Position numbers and translations under genes: made by a program | DNA from: Anaerolineae bacterium | GTDB lineage: Bacteria; Chloroflexota; Anaerolineae; Promineifilales; Promineifilaceae | Assembly (NCBI GenBank): GCA_020848035.1 | Contig: JADLAX010000001.1 | Span: 1-64,000, forward strand | Direction of reading: 5' to 3' | DNA length: 64,000 bases | Shown: one piece after another, positions 16,057 through 24,503 of the stretch | Position numbering within the stretch: position 1 is the stretch's first letter | Layout: every line of letters starts with the position of its first letter | The notes under the pieces: model-generated | What the model saw: only the letters and a program-made list of their open reading frames with translations | What the model was told of the DNA's origin: nothing | Database searches by the model: none

Positions 16057-16716
16057 TTAGTTGCCTGGCGGAATCTTGATAACCTGCCCCACGTCCAACA
16101 CGTTGGGGTTGGCCAGACCGTTGTACGCGGCCAGTTCATCCACCGTAAAGCCATACTGCAAACCGATGCGGAACAGGTTTTCGCCCGCCTGAACCACGTG
16201 GGTAATTTCACCCGTGCTGGGCGGAACGGCCGTTGCGTTCACGCTGGGATCGGGCGCGGGTACCTCTTCGACAGTGGTGCCTTCCGCCGGGATGATGAGC
16301 ACCTGGCCGATGTCCAACGAATCGATGTTGGTCAGGTTGTTGGCCGCCACAATCACGTCTACGGGCACGTTGTAGAGCAGGCTGAGGCCGGAAAGCGTAT
16401 CACCCGCCGCTATGGTGTGGGTCGTTTCACCACGCGGGCCTTCGGTTTGTGGGGCGGTTGTCGCGGCAGCATCGGGCACGGCCGTTGCGTCTACCCCAGG
16501 TTCAGCCGTGGCTTCGGGCACGGCCGTTGCCAAAGCCGGGTCTGTGGTGGGCTGCACATTGGGGTCGGTGGTTGGCACCACCAGGGTTGCCGGTAAAATG
16601 GGATCGGCCGTGGGAGTGGCGCTGTCCGGGTTGATGGGGCGCTCACACGCCGCCAACAGCAGGGTCAGGATGGCCAGGGCAGGCAGCCACCAGCGAAGTT
16701 GAGCCAGACGATTCAT
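16057..16716 (-). CDS. Lipoprotein with two LysM domains
   Basis: 219 aa. A signal peptide with lipobox LLAAC places the lipidated Cys at position 24. A Pro/Thr/Ala-rich linker (about 25-95) leads to two LysM domains at about 98-143 and 171-216, each with the (T)HxIxAGDTL...IGQVLIIP pattern. LysM domains bind peptidoglycan or chitin-like glycans, so the protein probably tethers to the cell wall from the membrane. SD AGGAG precedes ATG 16716. No catalytic domain. Confidence 0.9.
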   Translation of the reverse strand: MNRLAQLRWWLPALAILTLLLAACERPINPDSATPTADPILPATLVVPTTDPNVQPTTDPALATAVPEATAEPGVDATAVPDAAATTAPQTEGPRGETTHTIAAGDTLSGLSLLYNVPVDVIVAANNLTNIDSLDIGQVLIIPAEGTTVEEVPAPDPSVNATAVPPSTGEITHVVQAGENLFRIGLQYGFTVDELAAYNGLANPNVLDVGQVIKIPPGN

Positions 16717-16908
16717 AGGATTCTCCTACCTTTTTGCCATGAACATAAATCATGTCCATACGCCGGTGCATTTTCATACACAATTATGTAAATCTTGAGT
16801 AAACATAACGCAGTCTACCATAGCCCAAAATGAGCGTCAAGTGAGTGGCAACTGCGTGACGATTGTCGAGTCGTGTTGTTCCATTTCGCTGCACGTGTTT
16901 GGATACGC

Positions 16909-16914
16909 TATAAT
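16909..16914 (+). promoter_or_regulatory. -10 element of the GT4 gene (leaderless)
   Basis: A perfect TATAAT lies 8 nt before ATG 16923, so transcription would begin within about two bases of the start codon. No Shine-Dalgarno is present. The -35 is weak. Confidence 0.55.
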
Positions 16915-16922
16915 CCCGCGCC

Positions 16923-18119
16923 ATGCCGTCTGAACAGCAATCTGGTTCAAGCGGTGGCACGGGCAAGAGCGTGGTGGGCATTAATGCCCACCTGCTTTCG
17001 GGGGAGGCTGGCTATCGTCGTGCAGGCATCCACCAATACATCGCTCAAGTGCTGGGCCACCTACCCTGGGAAGAGGGTGAACCAACTTACGTTGTCTTTA
17101 CGCAACAAAAAAAGTTATTTAAAGCAAAGCCGGGAATTACGGCCGTTGCCAGCCGCCTGTCCACCGAAAACCGCCTGCGGCGCATCTTGTGGGAACAGGC
17201 AATCTGGCCCTGGCAGGCGTGGCGGCGCGGTTTACGCCTGCTGCACAGCATGGCCTTTGTTACCCCACTGCTGGCGCCCTGCCCCAGCGTCATTACCGTG
17301 TACGACCTGAGCTTCTACCACTTCCCAGAGCGCTTCCCGGCGTTGCAGCGCTGGTATCTCCGCAGCCAGACGCGCCGCTCTTGCCGGCGCGCCCGGCGCA
17401 TCATCACCATTTCGGAATCGAGCCGCCAGGATGTGCACCGCTTTTTTGGCGTGCCGCTGGCCCAAATTGACGTGGTGGTGCCCGGTGTAGACGCGCTTTA
17501 CCGGCCGCTGCCCCCGGACGAGGTGGCCGCTTTCCGGCAAAAGCACGGGCTGGACCGATTTGTGCTGCATGTGGGCACGCTGCAGCCGCGCAAAAACATC
17601 CCGGTGCTCATCGAGGCGTTCGCCCGGCTGAACGATCCGGCACTAAAGCTGGTATTGGTGGGCGGCAAGGGCTGGCTGTACGACGACATCTTTCGCCAGG
17701 TACAGGCGCTGGGGCTGACCGAGCGGGTCATTTTTACCGGCTACGTGCCCGACGACGACCTGCCGCTGTGGTACAACGCGGCCGAACTGCTGGTCTTCCC
17801 GTCGGTGTACGAGGGCTTTGGCCTGCCGGTGGTGGAGGCAATGGCCTGCGGCACGCCGGTGATTGCGGCCAACAGTTCATCTATCCCGGAGGCGGTGGGT
17901 ACCGCCGGACTGCTGTTTGCCCCCGACGATGTGGCAACGTTGACCAATCAGATGACGGCCGTTCTTACCAACAGCGATTTGCGGGCGACACTGCGCCAGC
18001 AAGGGCTGGTTCACGCCCAAACTTTTTCGTGGGAACGCGCGGGGCGGGCAACGGCCGTAGTTTACCACCGCGCTTTGCAAAATAAATTTGCCACAGAGGG
18101 CACAGAGGAAAATGAGTAG
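16923..18119 (+). CDS. Family 4 glycosyltransferase
   Basis: 398 aa GT-B-fold retaining glycosyltransferase. The C-terminal donor domain shows HVGTLQPRKNIPVLIEAF, GYVPDDDLPLWYNAAELLVFPS and the E-x7-E motif in YEGFGLPVVEAMACGTPV. Expected to transfer a sugar from a nucleotide donor to a growing surface glycan. No signal peptide. The last dozen codons (from about 18084) are made of the left arm of an intergenic nested repeat (CCACAGAGGGCACAGAGG), so the C-terminal tail NKFATEGTEENE is repeat-derived. Confidence 0.9.
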   Translation: MPSEQQSGSSGGTGKSVVGINAHLLSGEAGYRRAGIHQYIAQVLGHLPWEEGEPTYVVFTQQKKLFKAKPGITAVASRLSTENRLRRILWEQAIWPWQAWRRGLRLLHSMAFVTPLLAPCPSVITVYDLSFYHFPERFPALQRWYLRSQTRRSCRRARRIITISESSRQDVHRFFGVPLAQIDVVVPGVDALYRPLPPDEVAAFRQKHGLDRFVLHVGTLQPRKNIPVLIEAFARLNDPALKLVLVGGKGWLYDDIFRQVQALGLTERVIFTGYVPDDDLPLWYNAAELLVFPSVYEGFGLPVVEAMACGTPVIAANSSSIPEAVGTAGLLFAPDDVATLTNQMTAVLTNSDLRATLRQQGLVHAQTFSWERAGRATAVVYHRALQNKFATEGTEENE

Positions 18120-18280
18120 AAAATGGCTCTTTGGGAATTCAGGGGGTTTACCACCCGTGATGCGTGAAACGTGAAACGTGACCAGAGGGTCATCTCGTTT
18201 CACGCTTCACGTTTCATGCCCCACCCCACGAAATCCTGAAGAACCTAAAAAATCTCTAAATGCTCTGTGTTCTCTGTGGC
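18090..18280. repeat. Nested palindrome: CACAGAG outer arms, GTGAAAC inner element
   Basis: Outer arms GCCACAGAGGGCACAGAGG (18090-18108) and CTCTGTGTTCTCTGTGGC (18263-18280). A middle pair around TTCAGG (18138) and CCTGAA (18235). Inner GTGAAAC palindrome at 18161-18218. The outer left arm overlaps the end of the GT4 coding sequence. Confidence 0.85.
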
Positions 18281-18290
18281 GTGAAAAATA

Positions 18291-19712
18291 ATGAGTCATA
18301 ACCGTATTCGTTTTATCACCATCCTCACCGACCTGCTGCTGATCAATGCGGGGTTTGCCCTGGCGTACGTGGTGCGCTACCAGTGGCAGTGGTTTCTGCC
18401 GGTGAGCGAGCAGTTTTTTGAGCCATACGGCCGTTACTTCAGCCAGCAGCTTGTGCTCAACGTCCTGCTCATCATCACGTTTGTCCAGGTGCGCGTCTGG
18501 CGGCGCAAACGGGGCGAGTTTTGGGTGGACGAAATGTCGCGCATCACCTACGCCACCGCCGCCGGAGTCGGGCTGATGAGTATGATTGCTTTCTTTGTCC
18601 AGCCCGAGCCATTTTCGCGCCTGATGCTCGTCTGGGTGTTTCTAGCCATTGTGCTGCTGGTGGGTGTGGCCCGACTGGTGCGCCGTACGCTGCTTAGCGC
18701 CCTGTACCAGCGGGGCATCCTGGCCGACCAGGTGCTGGTGGTTGGCTCCGGTGAAGTGGGGCGCAGCCTCATCCGCACCCTGCTGGCCCGGCCCGACCTG
18801 GGCTACCAGGCCATCGGCTACCTGCACGACGGCCTGAGTGAAAACAACATTGGTTTAGGCCGCATTCCCAACCTGGGCACCTTTGCCGATTTGCCCCGAA
18901 TGGTGGCCAAACGGCCGCAGTTGAACACCGTTTTTATTGCCCTGCCTGGTGAGATGCACCAGCAAATTTCCCACATGCTCCAGGTGTGCCAGCAGCATGG
19001 TGTTGCCGCCCAGGTGGTGCCCGATCTTTTGCAGCTGAGCATGAATCGGGTGGAGTTTAACAACATGGCGGGCATTCCTACGCTGGGCATTCGTGAAGTG
19101 GGCATCAGCCAGGCGCAGCAGGTGACCAAGCGGCTGCTGGACCTGACGGTGGTGCTGGCGGGCGGCATTCCGGCACTGCTGGTGATGGCCATCATTGCCG
19201 TGGCGATCAAGCTAGACTCCCCTGGCCCGGTGTTTTACCAGGGGACGCGCGTGGGTAAAAACGGCCGTCCCTTCCAAATGGTCAAGTTTCGCTCGATGGT
19301 GGTAGACGCCGACCGGCACAAAGAGGCGCTTAAGCAGTTTAACCAGGCCGATGGCCCCATCTTCAAAATGAAGGATGATCCGCGCATGACGCGGGTGGGC
19401 CGCTTTATTCGCCGGGCCAGCCTGGACGAACTGCCGCAAATCTACAACGTGCTGCGCGGGCAGATGAGCCTGGTGGGACCGCGCCCGCCGCTGGCCGAAG
19501 AGGTAGCCGAGTACAAACCGTGGCACATGCAGCGCCTGAGCGTGATTGGGGGCATTACGGGGCTGTGGCAGGTAAGCGGCCGTTCCGACCTGACCTTCGA
19601 CGAACTCTGCCTGCTAGACATCTACTACATCGAAAATTGGTCGCTGGCCCTGGACATCCGCATTTTGCTGCAAACCATCCCTCATTCCTTCTTTGGGCGC
19701 GGAGCTTATTAG
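18291..19712 (+). CDS. Polyprenyl-phosphate sugar-1-phosphate transferase
   Basis: 473 aa. Four to five N-terminal membrane helices, a central Rossmann-like CoA-binding domain (VLVVGSGEVGRSLIRTLL near 145-165) and a C-terminal bacterial sugar transferase domain with KRLLDLTVV, KFRSM, the DE-containing RASLDELPQ, LVGPRPP and GLWQVSGRS. This class starts exopolysaccharide or O-unit assembly by moving hexose-1-phosphate onto undecaprenyl phosphate at the membrane (WbaP/WcaJ type). It follows the GT4 gene and closes the glycan cluster. Confidence 0.92.
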   Translation: MSHNRIRFITILTDLLLINAGFALAYVVRYQWQWFLPVSEQFFEPYGRYFSQQLVLNVLLIITFVQVRVWRRKRGEFWVDEMSRITYATAAGVGLMSMIAFFVQPEPFSRLMLVWVFLAIVLLVGVARLVRRTLLSALYQRGILADQVLVVGSGEVGRSLIRTLLARPDLGYQAIGYLHDGLSENNIGLGRIPNLGTFADLPRMVAKRPQLNTVFIALPGEMHQQISHMLQVCQQHGVAAQVVPDLLQLSMNRVEFNNMAGIPTLGIREVGISQAQQVTKRLLDLTVVLAGGIPALLVMAIIAVAIKLDSPGPVFYQGTRVGKNGRPFQMVKFRSMVVDADRHKEALKQFNQADGPIFKMKDDPRMTRVGRFIRRASLDELPQIYNVLRGQMSLVGPRPPLAEEVAEYKPWHMQRLSVIGGITGLWQVSGRSDLTFDELCLLDIYYIENWSLALDIRILLQTIPHSFFGRGAY

Positions 19713-19724
19713 CCCAGCCAGTTA

Positions 19725-19733
19725 TGCTATAAT
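19725..19733 (+). promoter_or_regulatory. Extended -10 (TGCTATAAT) of HEPN-MNT operon
   Basis: TGC plus a perfect TATAAT ending at 19733, eight nt before ATG 19742, predicting a leaderless transcript. The position is just past the sugar transferase stop. Confidence 0.6.
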
Positions 19734-19741
19734 GCACCATC

Positions 19742-20149
19742 ATGGACATGAGTGCAGAAACCCAAGAGAAAATCGCTAAATATTTTACCCGTGCCCAACA
19801 AGCTGTAGAAACGGGCAAATTGGTAATGAACCACGAAGATTACATCACGGCGGTTAATCGAGCTTATTACGCCACCTTTTACGCAGCCAATGCTTTGCTC
19901 GCAACCAAGGGGTTAGAGCGTAGCAAGCATTCTGGTGTAATTGCTGCTTTCCGCCAACATTTTGTCAAAACTGGACTCATTGAACTCGAATTTAGCGACA
20001 CTTATGGTCAGTCAATGGATGAGCGTCACAATGCAGATTATGATCTGGAAACCTTAAGCTATGAAACAGCTTCTGAGAATCTTGAAAACGCGGCAAGATT
20101 TGTAGCTCGCATTGAGCGCTTTTTAACAGAACAAGGTTATTTGTTATGA
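19742..20149 (+). CDS. HEPN domain protein (UPF0332-like)
   Basis: 135 aa, all helical, with the HEPN family core NRAYYATFYAANALL near residues 38-52 and a C-terminal DERHNADYDLETLSYE. HEPN proteins paired with minimal nucleotidyltransferases form toxin-antitoxin systems in which the HEPN partner is an RNase silenced by AMPylation. The canonical RNase motif R-x4-6-H is not evident here, so catalytic activity is uncertain. Its 3' end overlaps the next gene by 4 bp (ATGA). No ACGGCCGT copies. Confidence 0.82.
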   Translation: MDMSAETQEKIAKYFTRAQQAVETGKLVMNHEDYITAVNRAYYATFYAANALLATKGLERSKHSGVIAAFRQHFVKTGLIELEFSDTYGQSMDERHNADYDLETLSYETASENLENAARFVARIERFLTEQGYLL

Positions 20150-20517
20150 ATTTTTTGCCATCCCACCTACATGAATATGAACGTCAGGCCATATTAGATT
20201 TCGCTGCACAATTGCAAGATTATCTTGACGGGGCTTTGTGCAATTTGTGGCTTTTCGGCTCTAAAGCGCGGGGCGATTTTACGGCTGATTCTGATTTAGA
20301 CTTGCTCATTGTGGTGAAAGCATTGAATGATAAGCAGCGGGGCATTATTCGTCGTATGGCGGCACGTGTTTCATTGAACCACAATACCTTGATCAATACG
20401 CACATTCTTGACAAAAACCGATGGGAAGTGATTGAACAGTACCAAGACACGCTTTGGCGTGAAGTTCAGCGGGATGGGATTCCTCTGCAAGATTTTGCAG
20501 GCCAGCTGACAAGTTGA
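20146..20517 (+). CDS. MNT-type minimal nucleotidyltransferase
   Basis: 123 aa. The nucleotidyltransferase motif G-S-x10-D-x-D is complete in LFGSKARGDFTADSDLDLL (residues about 36-54). Such proteins AMPylate their HEPN partner. Translationally coupled to the HEPN gene. The AT-rich character compared with flanking genes suggests an acquired module. Confidence 0.87.
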   Translation: MNFLPSHLHEYERQAILDFAAQLQDYLDGALCNLWLFGSKARGDFTADSDLDLLIVVKALNDKQRGIIRRMAARVSLNHNTLINTHILDKNRWEVIEQYQDTLWREVQRDGIPLQDFAGQLTS

Positions 20518-20557
20518 TTTTGGGACGGCCGTTTCCCTAAACCGAGTTGCAGCGTCT

Positions 20558-21064
20558 TCAAGGTATTATCTCAGCCGGTTGCCTTGCCCAACGGGTGAAA
20601 AGCTTGGCACTGACCGCGCCGCCACCAAGCCCACAAACAGTCCACCAAACAGACAAGAATAAAGCCTCCCGTAGGAATTCTGGTTCGCCAACGGAGCCTT
20701 CCAATAAAAAGGGGGTTACAAAGGCAACAAGACAAATGACGGGGAAGCTCATACCCCAAGTTAACCAGCTACTAAAAACCGGTCTCTGCTGCCAGTAACG
20801 TTTTTCAGCAAAGTACCCAATTACAGCACCTCTGGTGGTCCAGAGAAGCAAGGTAACCACGCTAGCGAAAAACCCTACCGTCAGTAAAACTCCCCCAGCT
20901 TGTTCCAAAGTGTAAAATGGCCGGTAATTCGGCAGATTTGCCCCTTGAAAAAACGCAACGACCACATCCCTCAAGTACAAAATGCGCCAAAGGAGTATCA
21001 CGCCAAACAAACAGGCCACCATCCCCCCAACTAATCCGCTAACAGATCCTTTGAACTTGATCAT
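20558..21064 (-). CDS. Four-TM membrane protein of unknown function
   Basis: 168 aa with hydrophobic segments near 10-30, 58-78, 100-120 and 135-155. No family recognised. A charged loop (FAEKRYWQQRPVF) separates TM2 and TM3. It follows the gene at 21082 on the same strand, 17 bp apart, with AGCGAGAACCAGAAA before ATG 21064, so the two may be cotranscribed. Confidence 0.65.
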   Translation of the reverse strand: MIKFKGSVSGLVGGMVACLFGVILLWRILYLRDVVVAFFQGANLPNYRPFYTLEQAGGVLLTVGFFASVVTLLLWTTRGAVIGYFAEKRYWQQRPVFSSWLTWGMSFPVICLVAFVTPFLLEGSVGEPEFLREALFLSVWWTVCGLGGGAVSAKLFTRWARQPAEIIP

Positions 21065-21081
21065 TTTCTGGTTCTCGCTAG

Positions 21082-21495
21082 TTAGAACTCATCATCAGGG
21101 ATGGTGGGCTGGGCGATGTCTATCACTTCGCCGTGGAAGTTGATGGTGATGCGGAAGCCCATCATGCCCATCATGTCGCGGGCCTGGGCGGGGATGCCCT
21201 GGGCGATGATCTGGTCCATGTCGATGTGGTTGAGCTGGGCGTCAACGGCCGCTTTGGTAAACAAATCGTCCTTGCCCATCATCTTCAGCGCCTGCTCTAC
21301 GGCAATGTCTTTGTTGGCTTCCAGCTGCTCCAGAAAGACGCTCAACACCTGACGGTCCACCTGGTCGGCGTCGATGTGGCGCTTAAAGCCAGCGTCGTCG
21401 ATCACGTAAAACATGTCGTGCCCGACAACGGCCGTATCCACCCGATTCCCATCTTCATCAAAAATTAAATCTTTGAATAACGCTTTATTTGCCAT
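21082..21495 (-). CDS. Conserved hypothetical acidic protein
   Basis: 137 aa, not recognised. A soluble, acidic protein with an N-terminal beta-like part (DLIFDEDGNRVDTAVVGHDMFYVIDDAGFKRH, split here by description only) followed by helices and a short beta end (FRITINFHGEVIDI). A Met-rich stretch RDMMGMMGF lies near residue 107. ATG 21495 is preceded by AAGAGG. Probably cotranscribed with the membrane protein downstream. Confidence 0.6.
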   Translation of the reverse strand: MANKALFKDLIFDEDGNRVDTAVVGHDMFYVIDDAGFKRHIDADQVDRQVLSVFLEQLEANKDIAVEQALKMMGKDDLFTKAAVDAQLNHIDMDQIIAQGIPAQARDMMGMMGFRITINFHGEVIDIAQPTIPDDEF

Positions 21496-21638
21496 CGTAA
21501 AAACCTCTTGGGTCTGGTTCTATCCTGCCTGTTATACGCGCTGGACGGCAATCTCTCCCGCAAACGGCCGTTTGGCTCATCCCATTCTAAGCAATTATAC
21601 AAATTTTGGTGGCAAGCGTGTGGTATTTTGCGGCAAAA

Positions 21639-21667
21639 TTGGTGATGTCCCTTGCCTTGAGTATAAT
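21639..21667 (+). promoter_or_regulatory. Likely mreB operon promoter
   Basis: -35 TTGGTG (21639-21644) and perfect -10 TATAAT (21662-21667), 17 bp apart. The leader to mreB is about 135 nt and contains the CACAGAG palindrome at 21697-21766. Confidence 0.6.
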
Positions 21668-21696
21668 TTCACGCTGGTTCACACGAAATCAATTAA

Positions 21697-21766
21697 AGCC
21701 ACAGAGAATAAAGAGAATTTTGAGGAACCAATGTTTAGCTCAAATCCCTCTGTGAACGCTGTGGCT
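21697..21766. repeat. CACAGAG-type palindrome in mreB leader
   Basis: AGCCACAGAG at 21697-21706 pairs with the CTCTGTG...CTGTGGCT segment ending at 21766. Same word family as the outer arms at 18090-18280 and 44216-44401. The 316-bp gap between 21496 and 21811 otherwise holds one ACGGCCGT and the promoter above. Confidence 0.7.
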
Positions 21767-21811
21767 AAATAACTTGAGTGAGAACACACGGAAGGGAGAT
21801 TAGAGGGAACA

Positions 21812-22873
21812 TTGTTTAGACCACTCGACTGGCTCTTGGGCCTGTTTTCACTCGACATCGGCATCGACCTGGGTACGGCCAACACACTGGTCTACATCCG
21901 CGATCGCGGTATTGTCATCAACGAACCATCCTGGGTGGCCATTAATCGGCGCACCCGCCAGCCGCTGGCCATTGGCGCTGAAGCGCGCGAAATGGTGGGG
22001 CGCACCCCAGCCGATATTGTGGCCATACGGCCGCTCCGCGATGGCGTTATCTCCGAATTTGAAATCACCGAAGCAATGCTCGACTACTTCATCAAAAAGG
22101 CGCACGAGCAGATGATTGTCCCCTTTCCCCGGCCACGCGTGGTGGTGGGCATCCCCAGCGGGGTGACTGAAGTGGAAAAACGGGCCGTGTACGACGCCGC
22201 CATTTCGGCTGGGGCGCGTGAAGCCCATCTCATTGAAGAGCCAACGGCCGCCGCCATTGGCGCGGGCCTGCCCGTCAACGAAGCCCGCGGCAGCATGATT
22301 GTGGACATTGGCGGCGGCACGACGGAAGTCGCCGTGTTTGCCATGGGCGGCATCGTCGTCAGCCGCTCCATCCGCGTAGCGGGCGATGAAATGGACGAGG
22401 ACATCATCCAATATGCCCGCAACAAGTACAACCTGCTCATCGGCGAGCGCATGGCCGAGCGCGTTAAAATTGGCATCGGTTCCGCCTTCCCCCTGCCCGA
22501 AGAGCGCACCATGACGCTGCGCGGCCGCAACCTGATCAACGGCCTGCCGCAGTCGGTGGAAATCAGCAGCATTGAGCTGCGTGAAGCGATGTCGCCGTCT
22601 ATCAACATCATCGTCGACACGGTGCGCGACTGCCTGGATGACACGCCGCCGGAGCTGGTGGCCGACCTGATGGAGGTGGGCATCTGCCTGGCGGGCGGCG
22701 GCGCACAAATTCGCGGCCTGGCCGACCGGCTGGAAGACATGGTGAAGATGCGCGTGTGGGTGGCGGAAGACGCCATGACCTGTGTGGCGCGGGGCGCGGG
22801 CCGCGTGCTGGAAAACATCGATCTGTGGCAACGCTCACTCACTGGTCTGCACCGGGGCAGTACGCATCACTAA
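21812..22873 (+). CDS. mreB: Rod-shape-determining protein MreB
   Basis: 353 aa bacterial actin. LDIGIDLGTANTLVYI forms phosphate loop 1, VDIGGGTTEVAV phosphate loop 2, and CLAGGGAQIRGL the adenosine-binding loop. The start is TTG 21812, behind GAGGGAA; no ATG or GTG would give a full N-terminus. MreB filaments under the membrane position the elongation machinery. It heads the shape operon mreB-mreC-mreD-mrdA. Confidence 0.95.
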   Translation: MFRPLDWLLGLFSLDIGIDLGTANTLVYIRDRGIVINEPSWVAINRRTRQPLAIGAEAREMVGRTPADIVAIRPLRDGVISEFEITEAMLDYFIKKAHEQMIVPFPRPRVVVGIPSGVTEVEKRAVYDAAISAGAREAHLIEEPTAAAIGAGLPVNEARGSMIVDIGGGTTEVAVFAMGGIVVSRSIRVAGDEMDEDIIQYARNKYNLLIGERMAERVKIGIGSAFPLPEERTMTLRGRNLINGLPQSVEISSIELREAMSPSINIIVDTVRDCLDDTPPELVADLMEVGICLAGGGAQIRGLADRLEDMVKMRVWVAEDAMTCVARGAGRVLENIDLWQRSLTGLHRGSTHH

Positions 22874-22989
22874 GTCGGTGCGCGGTGATCGGTAAGCGGT
22901 AGGCGGTGAGCGAACGGCCGTGTTTGTCTCTCAGCTATCATTCATCCTTCTATGTTATCCTCTTCCCACTTATCACTTTTTACTTTTAC

Positions 22990-23053
22990 GGGGCAAGGCA
23001 GGTGGAAGCTTGTCCGTATGTTTAGCAGCGGTTCTGCCCACCTGCCTCGCCCC
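22990..23053. repeat. Inverted repeat between mreB and mreC
   Basis: GGGGCAAGGCAGGTGG (22990-23005) pairs with CCCACCTGCCTCGCCCC (23037-23053), one mismatch, 31-nt loop. No T-run follows, so it may be an mRNA-processing or stability hairpin. Upstream, 22874-22912 holds iterated CGGT words. Confidence 0.65.
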
Positions 23054-23073
23054 GACGATAAACACCGATCATC

Positions 23074-23934
23074 ATGAACTTAAACGATGCCCAACGCAGG
23101 ATTCGCTGGACGACGATTGCTATCCTGGTGGGTGCCTCAATTTTGCTGAGCGTTTTGGACAGCACCGGCAACCTGGATATTTTGTTTGGGTTTATGCGTG
23201 ATCCGTTAACGGCCGTTGCCAGCTGGACCACCCGCCAAACCGATACCGTGGCTGACGCTCTGGCTGGTCCCCGCGACCTGGAAGAAGCCCGCGCCGAGAT
23301 TGAACTTTTACAGGCCCAATTGGAAGTATTGGAACGGGAAAATGAGGAGCTGCGCGAAATTCAGGGGGAATGGCAAATTTTACAAGACCTCTTTAACCGC
23401 GTGCGGCAAACGCCCGAACTGCGCCGCCAGACGGCCAACGTCATTGGCTACGACACCAGCCCGGCGGTACGCAGCATCATCATCGACAAAGGCTCTGCGG
23501 ACGGGATTCGTGTGGGCATGCCGGTTGAAAGTCCACGGGGATTGATCGGCCGTATTTTCCGCACCACGCAAAACTCATCCCAGGTTGTGCTCATCACCGA
23601 TAATGCCAGCGCCATCCCGGTGCGGTTGGGCACCTCGCGCGCCACGGGCAGCCTGAAAGGGCGCGGCGCCAGCGGTGATTTGATTGTGGACTGGATTGAT
23701 CTTAAGTACCAGCTGGAGGTGGGCGAAGTGGTGCTCAGTTCTGGGTTGGGGGGCGATTTTCCCCAAGACATTGTCATCGGTCGGGTGGTGCAGATTCTGC
23801 GCAACGAATCCGACCTGTTCCAGCAGGCCATTGTGCAGCCCGCCACCGATTTTGACACGCTGGAAATTGTGCTGGTGGTAACCGATTTCACCCCCATCGA
23901 CACCACCATTTTTGAAAACCCCACGGAAAATTAG
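23074..23934 (+). CDS. mreC: Rod-shape-determining protein MreC
   Basis: 286 aa. One N-terminal membrane helix (about 12-30), a coiled coil at about 67-100 (EEARAEIELLQAQLEVLERE), then the MreC double beta-barrel with IIDKGSADGIRVGMPV and VLSSGLGGDFPQDIVIGRV. It links MreB to PBP2 on the outside of the membrane. Ends 1 bp before mreD. Confidence 0.93.
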   Translation: MNLNDAQRRIRWTTIAILVGASILLSVLDSTGNLDILFGFMRDPLTAVASWTTRQTDTVADALAGPRDLEEARAEIELLQAQLEVLERENEELREIQGEWQILQDLFNRVRQTPELRRQTANVIGYDTSPAVRSIIIDKGSADGIRVGMPVESPRGLIGRIFRTTQNSSQVVLITDNASAIPVRLGTSRATGSLKGRGASGDLIVDWIDLKYQLEVGEVVLSSGLGGDFPQDIVIGRVVQILRNESDLFQQAIVQPATDFDTLEIVLVVTDFTPIDTTIFENPTEN

Positions 23935-24435
23935 ATGAGTTCATCGATTTACCTGGCGATACCGCTGATGCTGGTGTTGGGCTTGGTGGAAACGGCCGTA
24001 TTACCCCATTTTCCTCTTTTGGGGGCCACGCCCCAGCTGGCCTTTCTGGTTGCCCTGGTCTGGGGGCTGCTGTACGGCGTCGAAGAAGGGGCTGCCTGGG
24101 CATTTTTTGCAGGCATCTTCACCGATTTTTTTTCGATCACCCCGGTAGGTGTTTCATCCTTGGCGTTTATGGTGGGGGTAACGGCCGTTATCTTTGTCCA
24201 ACAAGCCCTGCCCAAAAGCCGTGTCCTACTGCCGCTGGCCCTCGCTGGACTGGCTACCGTCATTGCCTTCATCCTCACCGTCATCCTGCTGCGCCTCTTT
24301 GGCACCATCACCGACTTTCAAAGCATCACCATCCTGCCAACCATCATCCTCATCAACATGCTGACCATCTTGCCCGTGTACTGGCTGTTCTACCTCATCA
24401 ACCAGTTGCGGCGACCACGACGCGTTCAGCTATAA
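23935..24435 (+). CDS. mreD: Rod-shape-determining protein MreD
   Basis: 166 aa, five or six membrane helices, with LVWGLLYGVEEGAAWAFFAG typical of MreD. It works with MreC and PBP2 in elongation. The start abuts the mreC stop. The last codons contain a TATAAT (24431-24436), a possible internal promoter for mrdA. Confidence 0.88.
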   Translation: MSSSIYLAIPLMLVLGLVETAVLPHFPLLGATPQLAFLVALVWGLLYGVEEGAAWAFFAGIFTDFFSITPVGVSSLAFMVGVTAVIFVQQALPKSRVLLPLALAGLATVIAFILTVILLRLFGTITDFQSITILPTIILINMLTILPVYWLFYLINQLRRPRRVQL

Positions 24436-24484
24436 TGCGTTAAAGAGCAAGGCTGTCAGCCGCACCAGAACAGTGGCTGACAGC
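24431..24484 (+). promoter_or_regulatory. Possible internal promoter and 5' UTR hairpin before mrdA
   Basis: TATAAT at 24431-24436 with a loosely spaced TTGCGG at 24406-24411 (19 bp). Downstream, GCTGTCAGCC (24452-24461) pairs perfectly with GGCTGACAGC (24475-24484) in the leader of mrdA. No T-run, so not a standard terminator. Confidence 0.45.
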
Positions 24485-24503
24485 TACCTGTGAAGGAAAA
24501 ACT

